Shown: positions 1 through 8,576 of the stretch, piece by piece | Numbering within the stretch: position 1 is the first letter of the stretch | How the letters are laid out: the number at the start of each line of letters is the position of its first letter | Source: Jeotgalibaca sp. MA1X17-3 | Lineage (GTDB): Bacteria > Bacillota > Bacilli > Lactobacillales > Aerococcaceae | DNA length: 64,000 nt | Direction of reading: 5' to 3' | Assembly (NCBI RefSeq): GCF_021513155.1 | Contig: NZ_CP090983.1 | Coordinates: 868,001 to 932,000, forward strand | The notes under the pieces: generated by a model | Told to the model about the DNA's origin: nothing | Databases searched by the model: none | Seen by the model: the letters and a program-made list of their open reading frames with translations, nothing else | Program-made: the position numbers and the translations under genes

Positions 1-2
1 AT

Positions 3-884
3 TTTACTGAATCTGCACAATCGGCTATTCAATCTTTGACGGAAGCAGGAAAGGTAGCTGGTAAGTATGCCACTGCTTATGGAAAAAAAGCTAAAAGCCT
101 TTTGATGCCGGTAGCTGATCGTGATAAAAGTGGTAAAAAAGTATATCAAGTAAAAGGAACGTATACCCCAGATAGTCGGCCACGAATTGTAGAGATGGAA
201 TTTCCAGTAAAAGAAGTTATTCAATTAGCCAAAAAAGAAAATATCTCTTTAACAATTTATTTAACCGCACTATTTATAGAAGCGACTCGTCTTTCTGCAA
301 AAGAGTTTAAAGGCACCGAAACGATTGCTGTTTCTGTGCCAGTGAATCTTCGTCAATTTTTCCCATCTCATTCCGCTCGTAATTTTTTTAGTGTGACCCG
401 ATTGGAATATACGTACGAATTAGAAAAGGAAAACTCGATTAGAGAGATTTCTCAGGAATTAAAGCGTCAGTTTGAGCCGCAGCTAACTAAAGAAAGCTTA
501 GAAGGATGGCTAACTAAATTAATTGCTTTTGAATACAATCCTTTTGCTCGAATAGCTATTCGTCCGATAAAAGATTTGATGCTCAAATGGATCAATCATC
601 AAAACAATCGAAATCTTACCTTAGCCATTTCCAATTTAGGTCGAGTTAAATTTAACGAGTATGTTGATCCTTTTATAGAGCAAGTATATTTTCATACGGT
701 TGCTGTTCGTCCTCAATTTTGTGCGATTAGTCATGGTGAGGTTTTGACCGTTACGTTTTCTAGTCCCTATATTGAAACCGACATTGAACAAGAATTTGCT
801 TTAATGCTTACTGAAAAAGAAATTCCAATTACCATTGCTGTTAATAAAGTTACGCAAGAGGAATTAGGAGGCGAATCTAAATGA
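3..884 (+). CDS. Acyltransferase-like protein (CAT/condensation fold), 5' end outside window
   Basis: The frame is open from the first bases of the window, so this is the C-terminal part (about 293 residues) of a longer protein; the TTG at 36 is internal. The visible part resembles alcohol-acetyltransferase or condensation-domain-like CoA acyltransferases: a conserved SNLG turn (about 628-642), a following strand ending in AISHG, and a C-terminal helix. The HxxxD active-site segment expected in the first half is outside the window. It overlaps the DUF6320 gene by ATGA, so the two are translationally coupled, a pairing I recognise from other Firmicutes. Substrate unknown; a role in making an acylated lipid or ester is inference. 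Confidence 0.6.
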   Translation, partial: FTESAQSAIQSLTEAGKVAGKYATAYGKKAKSLLMPVADRDKSGKKVYQVKGTYTPDSRPRIVEMEFPVKEVIQLAKKENISLTIYLTALFIEATRLSAKEFKGTETIAVSVPVNLRQFFPSHSARNFFSVTRLEYTYELEKENSIREISQELKRQFEPQLTKESLEGWLTKLIAFEYNPFARIAIRPIKDLMLKWINHQNNRNLTLAISNLGRVKFNEYVDPFIEQVYFHTVAVRPQFCAISHGEVLTVTFSSPYIETDIEQEFALMLTEKEIPITIAVNKVTQEELGGESK

Positions 885-1546
885 ACTACTGTCCTCACTG
901 TCGTGTTTCTGTAAAAGGCGATTGGGAAAGGTGTCCTCTTTGTGATACTAAATTAGAACAAAGAGAAGGAGAAAGACTAGCTAGTCCCTATCCTAATACT
1001 CCTTTACGATTTGATAAACAAAAAGCAACGAAGTACCTGCTAGCCGTTTCTTTTTTAATAATCATCGCAACCTACTTGCTAGGACTTTTATGGAAAGGGC
1101 AAGTACAAGGATTACAAGGAGCTTTATTTGGGATTATGACGATGTGGTTAGTAGTATTAATTATTATTCGAAAACGACGGAATTTAATTAAAAGTATTTT
1201 CTACTTATTAGTATCTCTTTCTTTCGTTTGTGCGTACTTTGATTACGTCATTGGCTGGACAGGTTGGTCAACCACATACGCTGTGCCAATCATTTGTGGT
1301 GCTTCCATAATAGCCATGTTCTTAACCATCCGATTTATAAAAATAAAAACGGGGGATTATATTCTGTATTTAATGGCTGCAGCTTTAGTAGGGCTGGTTC
1401 CGATTCTCTTTTTATTTTTAGATTGGGTTACAAAAGCATGGCTAGCGTGGATTTCTTTTGGTTTAAGTCTAATTATGTTAATCCTCATTTTTATTTTTCA
1501 AGGAAAAGAAATTAAAAAAGAGTTTCAGAAAAGAATGTTTATTTGA
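881..1546 (+). CDS. DUF6320 zinc-ribbon membrane protein
   Basis: 221 residues. The N-terminus carries a zinc-ribbon with two CxxC pairs (CPHC near residue 4, CPLC near residue 18), followed by about six hydrophobic segments from residue 50 to 205 and a basic tail. This matches the DUF6320 family. The start ATG at 881 overlaps the stop of the acyltransferase-like gene (ATGA) behind a good AGGAGG at 866-871. The function is not known to me; the fixed pairing suggests a membrane partner for the acyltransferase. Confidence 0.7.
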   Translation: MNYCPHCRVSVKGDWERCPLCDTKLEQREGERLASPYPNTPLRFDKQKATKYLLAVSFLIIIATYLLGLLWKGQVQGLQGALFGIMTMWLVVLIIIRKRRNLIKSIFYLLVSLSFVCAYFDYVIGWTGWSTTYAVPIICGASIIAMFLTIRFIKIKTGDYILYLMAAALVGLVPILFLFLDWVTKAWLAWISFGLSLIMLILIFIFQGKEIKKEFQKRMFI

Positions 1547-1633
1547 AAATAAATTTATTTTATATCATTATATTATTTCAATCATATCGCTTATGTTATG
1601 ATAAAATCAAAAGAATGATAGGAGTGAAGATTT

Positions 1634-2290
1634 ATGAAGAGAATAATAAGTGCTTCTCTCATACTTTTACTGGCCGGATGTTCAACGGGTAGTAAGGATA
1701 ACGAGTCTACTAGCTCCATAGGTTCTGATACTGTCGCACAATCATCGGTAGTTGAATCCAATACTTCCATGGAGTCTACGAGTTCTCTTCCAGTAGAGTC
1801 ATCAAAAAGTGAAGAGAGTAATAAAAATAATGTAGAAGGACTAGAAACTGATGAATCTTCATCGATCCGTTTGTATGTCCCTGACACCTTACGAGAAGAC
1901 GAAGAATCTGATCTATTTGGTGAAGTAATAGAGGTTGCGGAACAATTTACTACCGAAAGTGCACCCTTAAGCGAAGAAGGTTTGTTTACTCTTAGTTATA
2001 CAGGATATTATATTGAGAACGAAGAGGGGAATATTCAAGCTTACTTTATCGGAGTAAACCGTGTAGGAGAACCATTAAGTAATCTCAGTTTTACACTAAA
2101 TTTTTTAGTGGGAGAAACTGCTGTTTGGGATCACGTTACTTTTACTTTAGATGAAAGTGAATTTGGAGTTCAACCAAATCAATCAGCAATGCCTATTTTC
2201 TTGGATATTCCAGTTGGTAAAGAACAGATTTTAATGGATGCTAAACCAGAAGAAACTTTTATTGAAATAAAAGATTTAGCCATGGAATAA
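1634..2290 (+). CDS. Secreted lipoprotein of unknown function
   Basis: 218 residues. Type II signal peptide with lipobox LAGC (Cys near residue 16), then a Ser/Glu/Asn-rich linker to about residue 75, then a globular domain to the end. The domain has features of extracellular immunoglobulin-like folds (alternating strands, a phrase about an effect on hydrophobic core such as TFTLDESEFGV) but I cannot assign a family. RBS is AGGAGTGAAG upstream of the ATG. A single-gene unit: a terminator follows at 2301. Anchored to the outer face of the membrane by inference from the lipobox. Confidence 0.75.
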   Translation: MKRIISASLILLLAGCSTGSKDNESTSSIGSDTVAQSSVVESNTSMESTSSLPVESSKSEESNKNNVEGLETDESSSIRLYVPDTLREDEESDLFGEVIEVAEQFTTESAPLSEEGLFTLSYTGYYIENEEGNIQAYFIGVNRVGEPLSNLSFTLNFLVGETAVWDHVTFTLDESEFGVQPNQSAMPIFLDIPVGKEQILMDAKPEETFIEIKDLAME

Positions 2291-2300
2291 ATGATATAAA

Positions 2301-2327
2301 AGACGCTGATTAAAGCGTCTTTTTTTA
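2301..2327 (+). terminator. Intrinsic terminator of the lipoprotein gene
   Basis: Stem AGACGCT (2301-2307) with AGCGTCT (2314-2320), 6-nt loop, then a T tract. Confidence 0.85.
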
Positions 2328-2431
2328 TTAAGAAATATTTAGGAATTGAAATGGTAGATGTTAAAAGCAAGCTTCCTGTATACTGAAAGAAGTAAAAAAT
2401 GAGAAAGAACTTTTAGTAGGGGGAAAGAGAC

Positions 2432-3205
2432 ATGCAAAAAGAAGTTGCAATGATAACGGGAGCCAGCTCTGGTATCGGTCGAGAAATGGCTAAACAATTG
2501 AGCAAACAAGGTTATGAATTAATCTTGATGGCTCGTCGTGAAGACCGTTTAAAACAAATACGAGCAGAAGTGAATACCGCTTGTGAGATTCTCAGTGTAG
2601 ATTTATCAATTCCAGAAGAATGCATGAATGTATATGAAAAAACAAAAGAAAAAAATATAACGGTTCTTATTAACTGTGCTGGATTTGGTGCTTTTGGAAC
2701 TTTTACCGATATCCCTCTAGAAAAAGAATTACAAATGATTGATGTAAATATTAAAGCCGTTCATATTCTTACAAATCTTTTTTTGAAAGATTTTCGAAGA
2801 AAGAATAAAGGTTCTATTTTGAATGTTTCATCCGTAGCCGGATTACTTCCAGCTGGACCTTATATGGCGGCTTATTACGCGTCTAAGTCCTATGTAACCA
2901 GTCTTACATTAGCAATCGCTCAAGAGTTAGCAGATGATAAAAGTGACGTATACATAGGAGCATTGTGTCCTGGACCAGTTGCTACTGAATTTAATGACGT
3001 AGCAGAAGTCTCTTTTGGACTTTCTAGCATTTCAGCAAAGGACTGTGCATCATACGGATTAAAAAAAATGTTCCAAAAGAAAACGATTATTGTACCGAGT
3101 ACACTTGTTCGTTTATCAAGCTCCGCATCCCGTTTGATTCCTAGAAAATGGGTAGTCGCCGTTACTGGCAATCAGCAAAAGAAAAAAAATAAAAATAACA
3201 AATAA
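2432..3205 (+). CDS. Short-chain dehydrogenase/reductase (SDR)
   Basis: 257 residues, typical classical SDR length. TGASSGIG dinucleotide-binding motif at residues 9-16, NCAGFG near residue 84, catalytic Ser in NVSSVAG, and the YxxxK pair in AYYASKSY. The family reduces or oxidises carbonyl/alcohol substrates with NAD(P). The C-terminus is Lys-rich. The gene is followed after 26 bases by the thiolase gene, so the two probably share a transcript; SDR plus thiolase suggests acyl-CoA or keto-lipid metabolism, but the substrate is not readable from sequence. Confidence 0.85.
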   Translation: MQKEVAMITGASSGIGREMAKQLSKQGYELILMARREDRLKQIRAEVNTACEILSVDLSIPEECMNVYEKTKEKNITVLINCAGFGAFGTFTDIPLEKELQMIDVNIKAVHILTNLFLKDFRRKNKGSILNVSSVAGLLPAGPYMAAYYASKSYVTSLTLAIAQELADDKSDVYIGALCPGPVATEFNDVAEVSFGLSSISAKDCASYGLKKMFQKKTIIVPSTLVRLSSSASRLIPRKWVVAVTGNQQKKKNKNNK

Positions 3206-3231
3206 AAAAATAGGGAAGGGCGTTATTATAA

Positions 3232-4454
3232 ATGCAGAAAGTATATATCGTTGGTGCAAAACGAACGCCAATCGGATCTTTTTTAGGCTCCTTAAAGGAT
3301 GCCTCTGCAGCTCATTTAGGAAGTACAGCTGTTAAAGGTATTTTGAAAGAAAGTGGAGTAGCTGTTGAAGATATTAATGAAGTAATGATCGGGAATGTCT
3401 TACCAGCAGGACAAGGACAAGGAGTTGCTCGTCAAGTTTCTATCCATTCAGGAATACCTGTCACCGTACCCGCTTATGGAGTGAACATGGTTTGTGGGAG
3501 TGGTATGAAAACAGTTATGAATGCATACATGAGTATTGTAGCAGGGGAGAATCAAGTGGTGATTGCTGGCGGTGTGGAATCCATGAGTCAAGCACCTTAC
3601 ATGGTTCCAGGGAAATCTCGAACTGGATTAAGATTAGGAAATGTTGAAATGGAAGATCATATGGTAAAAGATGGTTTAACCGATGTTTTTAATGATTATC
3701 ATATGGGAATGACTGCTGAAAATATTGTAAAACAATATGGAATTGGTAGGGAAGAACAAGATGAATTTGCCTATCAATCTCAACAAAAAGCAATTCAAGC
3801 AGTAGATGCAGGAGAATTTCAAGCAGAAATTACCCCTGTAGAAATGATTACTCGTAAAGGAACTAATCTCATTGATACAGATGAATATCCGAATCGGCAT
3901 ACAAATCTAGATAAATTAGCTAGTTTACGACCGGCATTTACAAAAAGTGGGACCGTAACGGCTGGAAATGCTTCTGGAATAAATGATGGTGCTAGTGCTA
4001 CGTTACTCGTTGGAGAAACGTATCTCCGTGAACATCATTTAAAACCACTAGCAGAAATTATTTCTGTAGGACAAGGAGGAGTTGACCCTTCTGTCATGGG
4101 GTTAGGACCTACACCTGCAATTAAAAAAGCTTTGAAACGTGCTGGTTTGACGCTAGAACAAATTGATATCTTGGAGTTAAATGAAGCATTCGCTGCTCAA
4201 AGCCTTGGAGTCATTCATGAACTTACAAAAGAATTCGATATCGACAAGAAAACACTTATGAATCGTACGAATATCAATGGAGGTGCGATAGCATTAGGGC
4301 ATCCTATCGGAGCAAGTGGGAATAGAATCTTAGTGACTTTGATTCATCTTTTAAAGAAAAAAATCTCGAATATGGATTAGCAAGTTTATGCATCGGTGGC
4401 GGTATGGGTACCGCAATTATTATTCGCAATCCTAATTTTGAATCAAAAAAATAA
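3232..4454 (+). CDS. Acetyl-CoA C-acetyltransferase (thiolase), frame broken near 4350
   Basis: Condenses two acetyl-CoA to acetoacetyl-CoA, the first step of the mevalonate route. The N-terminal catalytic Cys lies in MVCGSGMK and the His in the motif ALGHPIGASG. As written, the frame stops at 4380 after 382 residues and lacks the second catalytic Cys. One base missing in the A/T-rich run around 4347-4360 restores a frame that carries CIGGGMGTA and ends at TAA 4452-4454 (about 407 residues). I therefore annotate the full gene. In enterococci thiolase is fused to HMG-CoA reductase (MvaE); here it is separate, and mvaS and mvaA lie about 13-16 kb away. Confidence 0.85.
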
Positions 4455-4464
4455 TAAAATAATT

Positions 4465-4511
4465 ATCTCGTTTGTAGGTAGCAATGGATACCTATCAGCG
4501 AGATTCTTTTT
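4465..4511 (+). terminator. Intrinsic terminator after thiolase
   Basis: Outer stem ATCTCG (4465-4470) with CGAGAT (4499-4504), inner stem TAGGTA (4475-4480) with TACCTA (4489-4494), then TCTTTTT. Confidence 0.75.
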
Positions 4512-4660
4512 GTTAAAAAAACGTAAAAAAGATCAATCATAAACATAAGGGCAGTAGATGGAATATATCGCAAATAAATGGTATAATTTCATGTGTTCAT
4601 TTCATAATGAAAAGAAATCGTACATGATAGATAGAGTGTGTTTTCGAAAGGAGATCACCA

Positions 4661-6904
4661 TTGGTAGAAAACATAAAAGATATAGATAAAGAAAAAAAAC
4701 GAATGGAACACGTTATAAATGTAATGTCAAATGAAGCAGAACGTTTAGAAAGTGAATATGCCACGAAGTTAGATCGTCAAAAGAAACTGTTGAAAGAGTC
4801 TGTTTATATTAAAATTAATAATAGTTCCTCAGAGGCAATGTGGGAATCATCAGGAGAACTACGAAATTTTGAACAGGACTTAGCTATAAAAAGTAATGAA
4901 TTGAATCAAGTACAAAATCGTAGAGCTGTTTTAGAAAAAATGAAAGAAGAACCTTACTTTGGTAGAATTGACTATCGAGAAGTCGTTGAAAATGAAGATG
5001 AACAAATCTATATCGGGATAGGATCTCTTTTTGAAGAGGGAGAGAATTTGATTGTAGATTGGCGTGCACCGATTGCTTCGCTTTATTATGAAGGAAATGT
5101 AGGAGACACTGTTCGGTTGCGTTTTGGAGATAGAACGGAAGCGTTTGAAGTAGATTTGAAGAGACAATTCCGCGTAAAAGATGGTGAAATTCTTGGAATG
5201 ATTGATACGGACAATGTTATGGGAGATCCTTATTTATTAGAAGTGTTAGAGTCTGGGTCTTCCCATCAGATGGGGGCTGTAGTCGCTACACTACAAAAGG
5301 AACAAAACCAAATTGTGCGACAAACAAATTTCAGAAATGTCTTAATTCAAGGAATAGCAGGTTCTGGAAAAACAGTAGTCATGATGCAGAAAATTGCCTA
5401 CTTGCTCTATACGTTTAAAAATTCTTTAAAACCAAATGAAATTTTACTTTTTTCACCAAATCGTATATTTCAAGAGTATATTTCTCAAGTGCTTCCTTCC
5501 TTGGGTGAATGGGATGTGGAAGGAAATACCTTCTCACAATTTATAAAAAAGAGAATGCCAAGCTTCCGTTTGAAACAAATAGAAGTGGGAGAACAAACTG
5601 CTTTTGCAGTATTAAAAGGAAGTTCGGAATTTTATGAAGCCATTCATCGCTATGGAAGAGTGTTAAAAAAGAAATATCTTCGTTTTACTGATATTATTTT
5701 TCGAGAAGAAGTTTTGATTTCTAAAAATGAAATGCAAGAAATGTTTACTAGGATTGAGAGTAAGGGTTCTCTTTCTGCAAAACTTGATATTTTAAATTCT
5801 CTCCTTTTACAGAGAATGGAAGAGCTAAAAGCAGAAGCATTGAGTGAGGACTGGGTAGAGGAAGAAATTCAAAACCTTTCAACCGATGCCATTCATCAAT
5901 TTGAAACACATTCTCACACGATAGTAAATATAGAAGGTAGAATGCGAAAAGAGATTGTAGAAAAAGCGTTTCGACCAATTGAAAAACGAATTATGAATCA
6001 AGGATATTTCCTGTATAAGAATCAATACCTTCATTTTCTCCGTGCGATTCCTCAGCTAGTTGATTTAAATAAATTCCAAATTAGTAGAGAAGAATGGCAA
6101 GAACATATTCAAGAAGTAGCTGATATGCTCCGTGAGAATAAGCTAACTACAGAAGATATGACTAGTTTTTATGCACTGTTGTTGCAAATGAAAGGTCTCG
6201 TAAAACAAAAAAGTTATCAGTATATTTGTATAGATGAGGTACAAGATTTCACTCCATTCCAACTACAAGTGTTGCGTGACTTGTATCCAGGAGCTCGTTA
6301 TGTGATGGCAGGAGATCTTAATCAAAACATTTGGCAAAATCGTTTAGCTTTTGAAGATTTGAAAATAATTTTTGGAACAGAAATCAATCAGCAAAAATTA
6401 TGGACTAGTTATCGTTCCACAAAAGAAATCATGGATTTTGCGGATCAATTTGCTAGTTTAACAGATGGAAAAGCAAATCCGATTCGGTCTCGTAAGAAGC
6501 CAGAAGTACTATTTGCAAATGAGGATGCTTATTTACAACAAATTAAAGTACGTTTGGAAGAACGTTTAAAAAATGAAGAAAGAGTTGCTTTCTTAGCTCC
6601 CAATATTCAAGTAGCTGAAACATTTACTAAAATATTGGATCAATTAGAAGTTTCTTTTAAAAAAGTATATACGGATAACGATACGTTAAATCATCCTGTT
6701 ATTGTAATGCCGATTGGACTTGCGAAAGGATTGGAATTCGATACAGTCTTTGCATTAGGTATGGATGAAAAAAATTCCCCTCAAAAACAAGTGTGGTATA
6801 CCATTTTCAGTAGAGCGATGCATCAATTGTATATTCTTGTTGAAGACGAGCAATCGCCACTGCTTAAGGGAGTAGCCAAAGAAACGTACGATCGAGCAGA
6901 ATAA
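4661..6904 (+). CDS. helD: HelD-like RNA polymerase recycling ATPase (UvrD/Rep superfamily 1)
   Basis: 747 residues. The N-terminal about 110 residues are charged and helical, as in the HelD arm that enters the RNA polymerase channels. Walker A GIAGSGKT is near residue 230, Walker B/motif II IDEVQDF near residue 525, and helicase-like motifs (TSYRST, GLAKGLEFD, FSRAMHQLY) follow in order. HelD releases stalled RNA polymerase using ATP. The start is TTG at 4661, chosen because AAAGGAGA sits at the right distance just upstream. Single-gene unit with a strong terminator. DNA-helicase annotation would also be given by generic tools; the N-terminal arm argues for HelD. Confidence 0.85.
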   Translation: MVENIKDIDKEKKRMEHVINVMSNEAERLESEYATKLDRQKKLLKESVYIKINNSSSEAMWESSGELRNFEQDLAIKSNELNQVQNRRAVLEKMKEEPYFGRIDYREVVENEDEQIYIGIGSLFEEGENLIVDWRAPIASLYYEGNVGDTVRLRFGDRTEAFEVDLKRQFRVKDGEILGMIDTDNVMGDPYLLEVLESGSSHQMGAVVATLQKEQNQIVRQTNFRNVLIQGIAGSGKTVVMMQKIAYLLYTFKNSLKPNEILLFSPNRIFQEYISQVLPSLGEWDVEGNTFSQFIKKRMPSFRLKQIEVGEQTAFAVLKGSSEFYEAIHRYGRVLKKKYLRFTDIIFREEVLISKNEMQEMFTRIESKGSLSAKLDILNSLLLQRMEELKAEALSEDWVEEEIQNLSTDAIHQFETHSHTIVNIEGRMRKEIVEKAFRPIEKRIMNQGYFLYKNQYLHFLRAIPQLVDLNKFQISREEWQEHIQEVADMLRENKLTTEDMTSFYALLLQMKGLVKQKSYQYICIDEVQDFTPFQLQVLRDLYPGARYVMAGDLNQNIWQNRLAFEDLKIIFGTEINQQKLWTSYRSTKEIMDFADQFASLTDGKANPIRSRKKPEVLFANEDAYLQQIKVRLEERLKNEERVAFLAPNIQVAETFTKILDQLEVSFKKVYTDNDTLNHPVIVMPIGLAKGLEFDTVFALGMDEKNSPQKQVWYTIFSRAMHQLYILVEDEQSPLLKGVAKETYDRAE

Positions 6905-6942
6905 AAAACAGGAATGAGATTAAATCTCATTCCTGTTTTTAT
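6904..6942. terminator. Bidirectional terminator between helD and the ECF S-component gene
   Basis: 17-bp perfect stem (6904-6920 with 6924-6940), 3-nt loop TAA, A tract on the left and T tract on the right, so it serves both convergent genes. Confidence 0.9.
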
Positions 6943-6964
6943 ATTCAGATTACAAGTTAAAGGA

Positions 6965-7483
6965 TTACAGATGAAACTTATTTCGGAAAATAGGGCCCAG
7001 AATACGAAAAAGAATAATGGCTACCCCTGCACCTACGATTCCTTGAAGAAGGTTCATAGGAAAAGCTGCTATTGCTGCAGGTAGTCCAAATAAAAACCAT
7101 TCTGCTAAAATGTAACCGGTAGCCATCCATACCCCAGATAAAAGGACGGACAACCAAATGTTTTTCGTTTTAAAATATAACCATCCAGCAAGAAAACCTT
7201 CTGCTCCTTTTATCAAAAAGGTAAAAGGAATATAGATTGCATAGCCAGCAATTAGATCAGCTAAGGCACTACCAATGCTACCTACCCAAAAACCAGCCAT
7301 AGGTCCCATAATTAAGGCAGCAAGTAAAACGACACCATCTCCCATATTAAGATAACCTTGCGCATATGGAATGGGTAGTCTAAACAACAGAGTAGAAACT
7401 ACCGTTAAGGAAGCGAACAAAGAAAAGAGTACGATCCGATGCGTTTTTCGCTCATTATTCATATTATTCAGGAAGATTACCAC
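6965..7483 (-). CDS. ECF transporter S component, possibly vitamin B6-specific
   Basis: About 165-172 residues with five to six membrane segments; the GDGVVLLAALIMGP and ALADLIAGY signatures are typical of ECF substrate-binding subunits of the group that includes PdxU2-, YpaA- and HmpT-like proteins. It would bind a vitamin and dock on the shared EcfAA'T module, which is not in this window. It is divergent from a pyridoxal-kinase-like gene across 133 bases, which supports vitamin B6 as cargo by context only. The start is uncertain: GTG at 7483 or the ATG eight codons in; neither has an ideally spaced RBS. Confidence 0.75.
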   Translation of the reverse strand: MVIFLNNMNNERKTHRIVLFSLFASLTVVSTLLFRLPIPYAQGYLNMGDGVVLLAALIMGPMAGFWVGSIGSALADLIAGYAIYIPFTFLIKGAEGFLAGWLYFKTKNIWLSVLLSGVWMATGYILAEWFLFGLPAAIAAFPMNLLQGIVGAGVAIILFRILGPIFRNKFHL

Positions 7484-7616
7484 CTTTTTGTATTTCCATA
7501 TAGTATAGCATGGAGTGGGAAAAATTCGAATTGAAATTTAAAATCTCTCACAAAAGTAAAACGTTTGATATAATAAGAAAGGAATGAAATAAAAAAAGAA
7601 AGGCAGGAGGACAAAG

Positions 7617-8465
7617 ATGCGTCAACCAAGAATTTTAGTTATCCAAGATATATCCGCGAGTTGTCGAATTTCGATGAATGTAGCTTTACCTGTGTTGAGT
7701 TGTTTGAATAATGGTGTGAATATCTTGCCGACTGCTTTACTTTCCACACATACGGGATCCAGCTTTCCAGACTATACCTTTTTAGATCTTACTGGCGAAC
7801 TAAAAAAAATAGTAGCTCATTGGCGTGAATTAGACTTGAAATTTGATGGTATTTTAATAGGATACTTAGGATCTCTGGAACAGATTAGTTTAGTAGAAGA
7901 AATCATTGAACATTTTTTAAAGGACGAAGGGATAAGTGTTCTTGATCCAGTTATGGGAGATCATGGAATTCTTTATTCTGGTTTTGATGATGAATATATT
8001 TCAGAGATGAGACAACTTTGTGGGATGGTATCTGTACTAATCCCTAATATGACCGAAGCTAGTTTTCTTTTGCAAAAGGAATATTCGACCATTCCTTATA
8101 CAGAAGAAATGATTCACGAATACTTGCAAGAACTTTCTCATCTACATAATGGGAAATCAGTTTTAACAGGTATTTCTTATGATGGAGAAAATATTGGTGC
8201 TGCTTGTTTTGATCAAGAGAAACATGAGTATGCATCGGCTCTAGCTCCTATTCAACCAGCCCATTTTGATGGAACGGGAGACTTGTTTAGTAGTGTGGTA
8301 GCCGGTTATCTCTTCCAAGGGAAATCTTTAGCATTTGCTACGAAAACGGCAGTGGAATATATAAATCGGGTCATTGTGCGAACACTAGAAAGTGGAATGG
8401 ATTTGAAATATGGAATCCAATTTGAAACGGATCTACCTTATTTGATCGAACGATTGTATCAATAA
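7617..8465 (+). CDS. pdxK: Pyridoxal/pyridoxine kinase (PfkB/ribokinase superfamily)
   Basis: 282 residues, the usual length of PdxY/PdxK-type kinases. DPVMGDHG (near residue 111) and the ATP/substrate motif FDGTGDLF with the catalytic Asp (near residue 222) are intact. The N-terminus ILVIQDISASCRISM matches the pyridoxal-kinase pattern rather than ThiD. It phosphorylates B6 vitamers to the PLP series in the cytoplasm. RBS AGGAGGACAAAG precedes the ATG. Divergent from the ECF S-component gene; uptake plus phosphorylation would make a salvage pair. A bifunctional hydroxymethylpyrimidine kinase is the main alternative. Confidence 0.8.
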   Translation: MRQPRILVIQDISASCRISMNVALPVLSCLNNGVNILPTALLSTHTGSSFPDYTFLDLTGELKKIVAHWRELDLKFDGILIGYLGSLEQISLVEEIIEHFLKDEGISVLDPVMGDHGILYSGFDDEYISEMRQLCGMVSVLIPNMTEASFLLQKEYSTIPYTEEMIHEYLQELSHLHNGKSVLTGISYDGENIGAACFDQEKHEYASALAPIQPAHFDGTGDLFSSVVAGYLFQGKSLAFATKTAVEYINRVIVRTLESGMDLKYGIQFETDLPYLIERLYQ

Positions 8466-8576
8466 ACAAATGAAATCAATTAGTACCGCTTGTTCTGAAA
8501 GAATGGTAAAATTGAATAATAGTTATTTAAAATAATAAAGAATGATAAAATTTGTCGAAATGAGGAGATTAATAAT

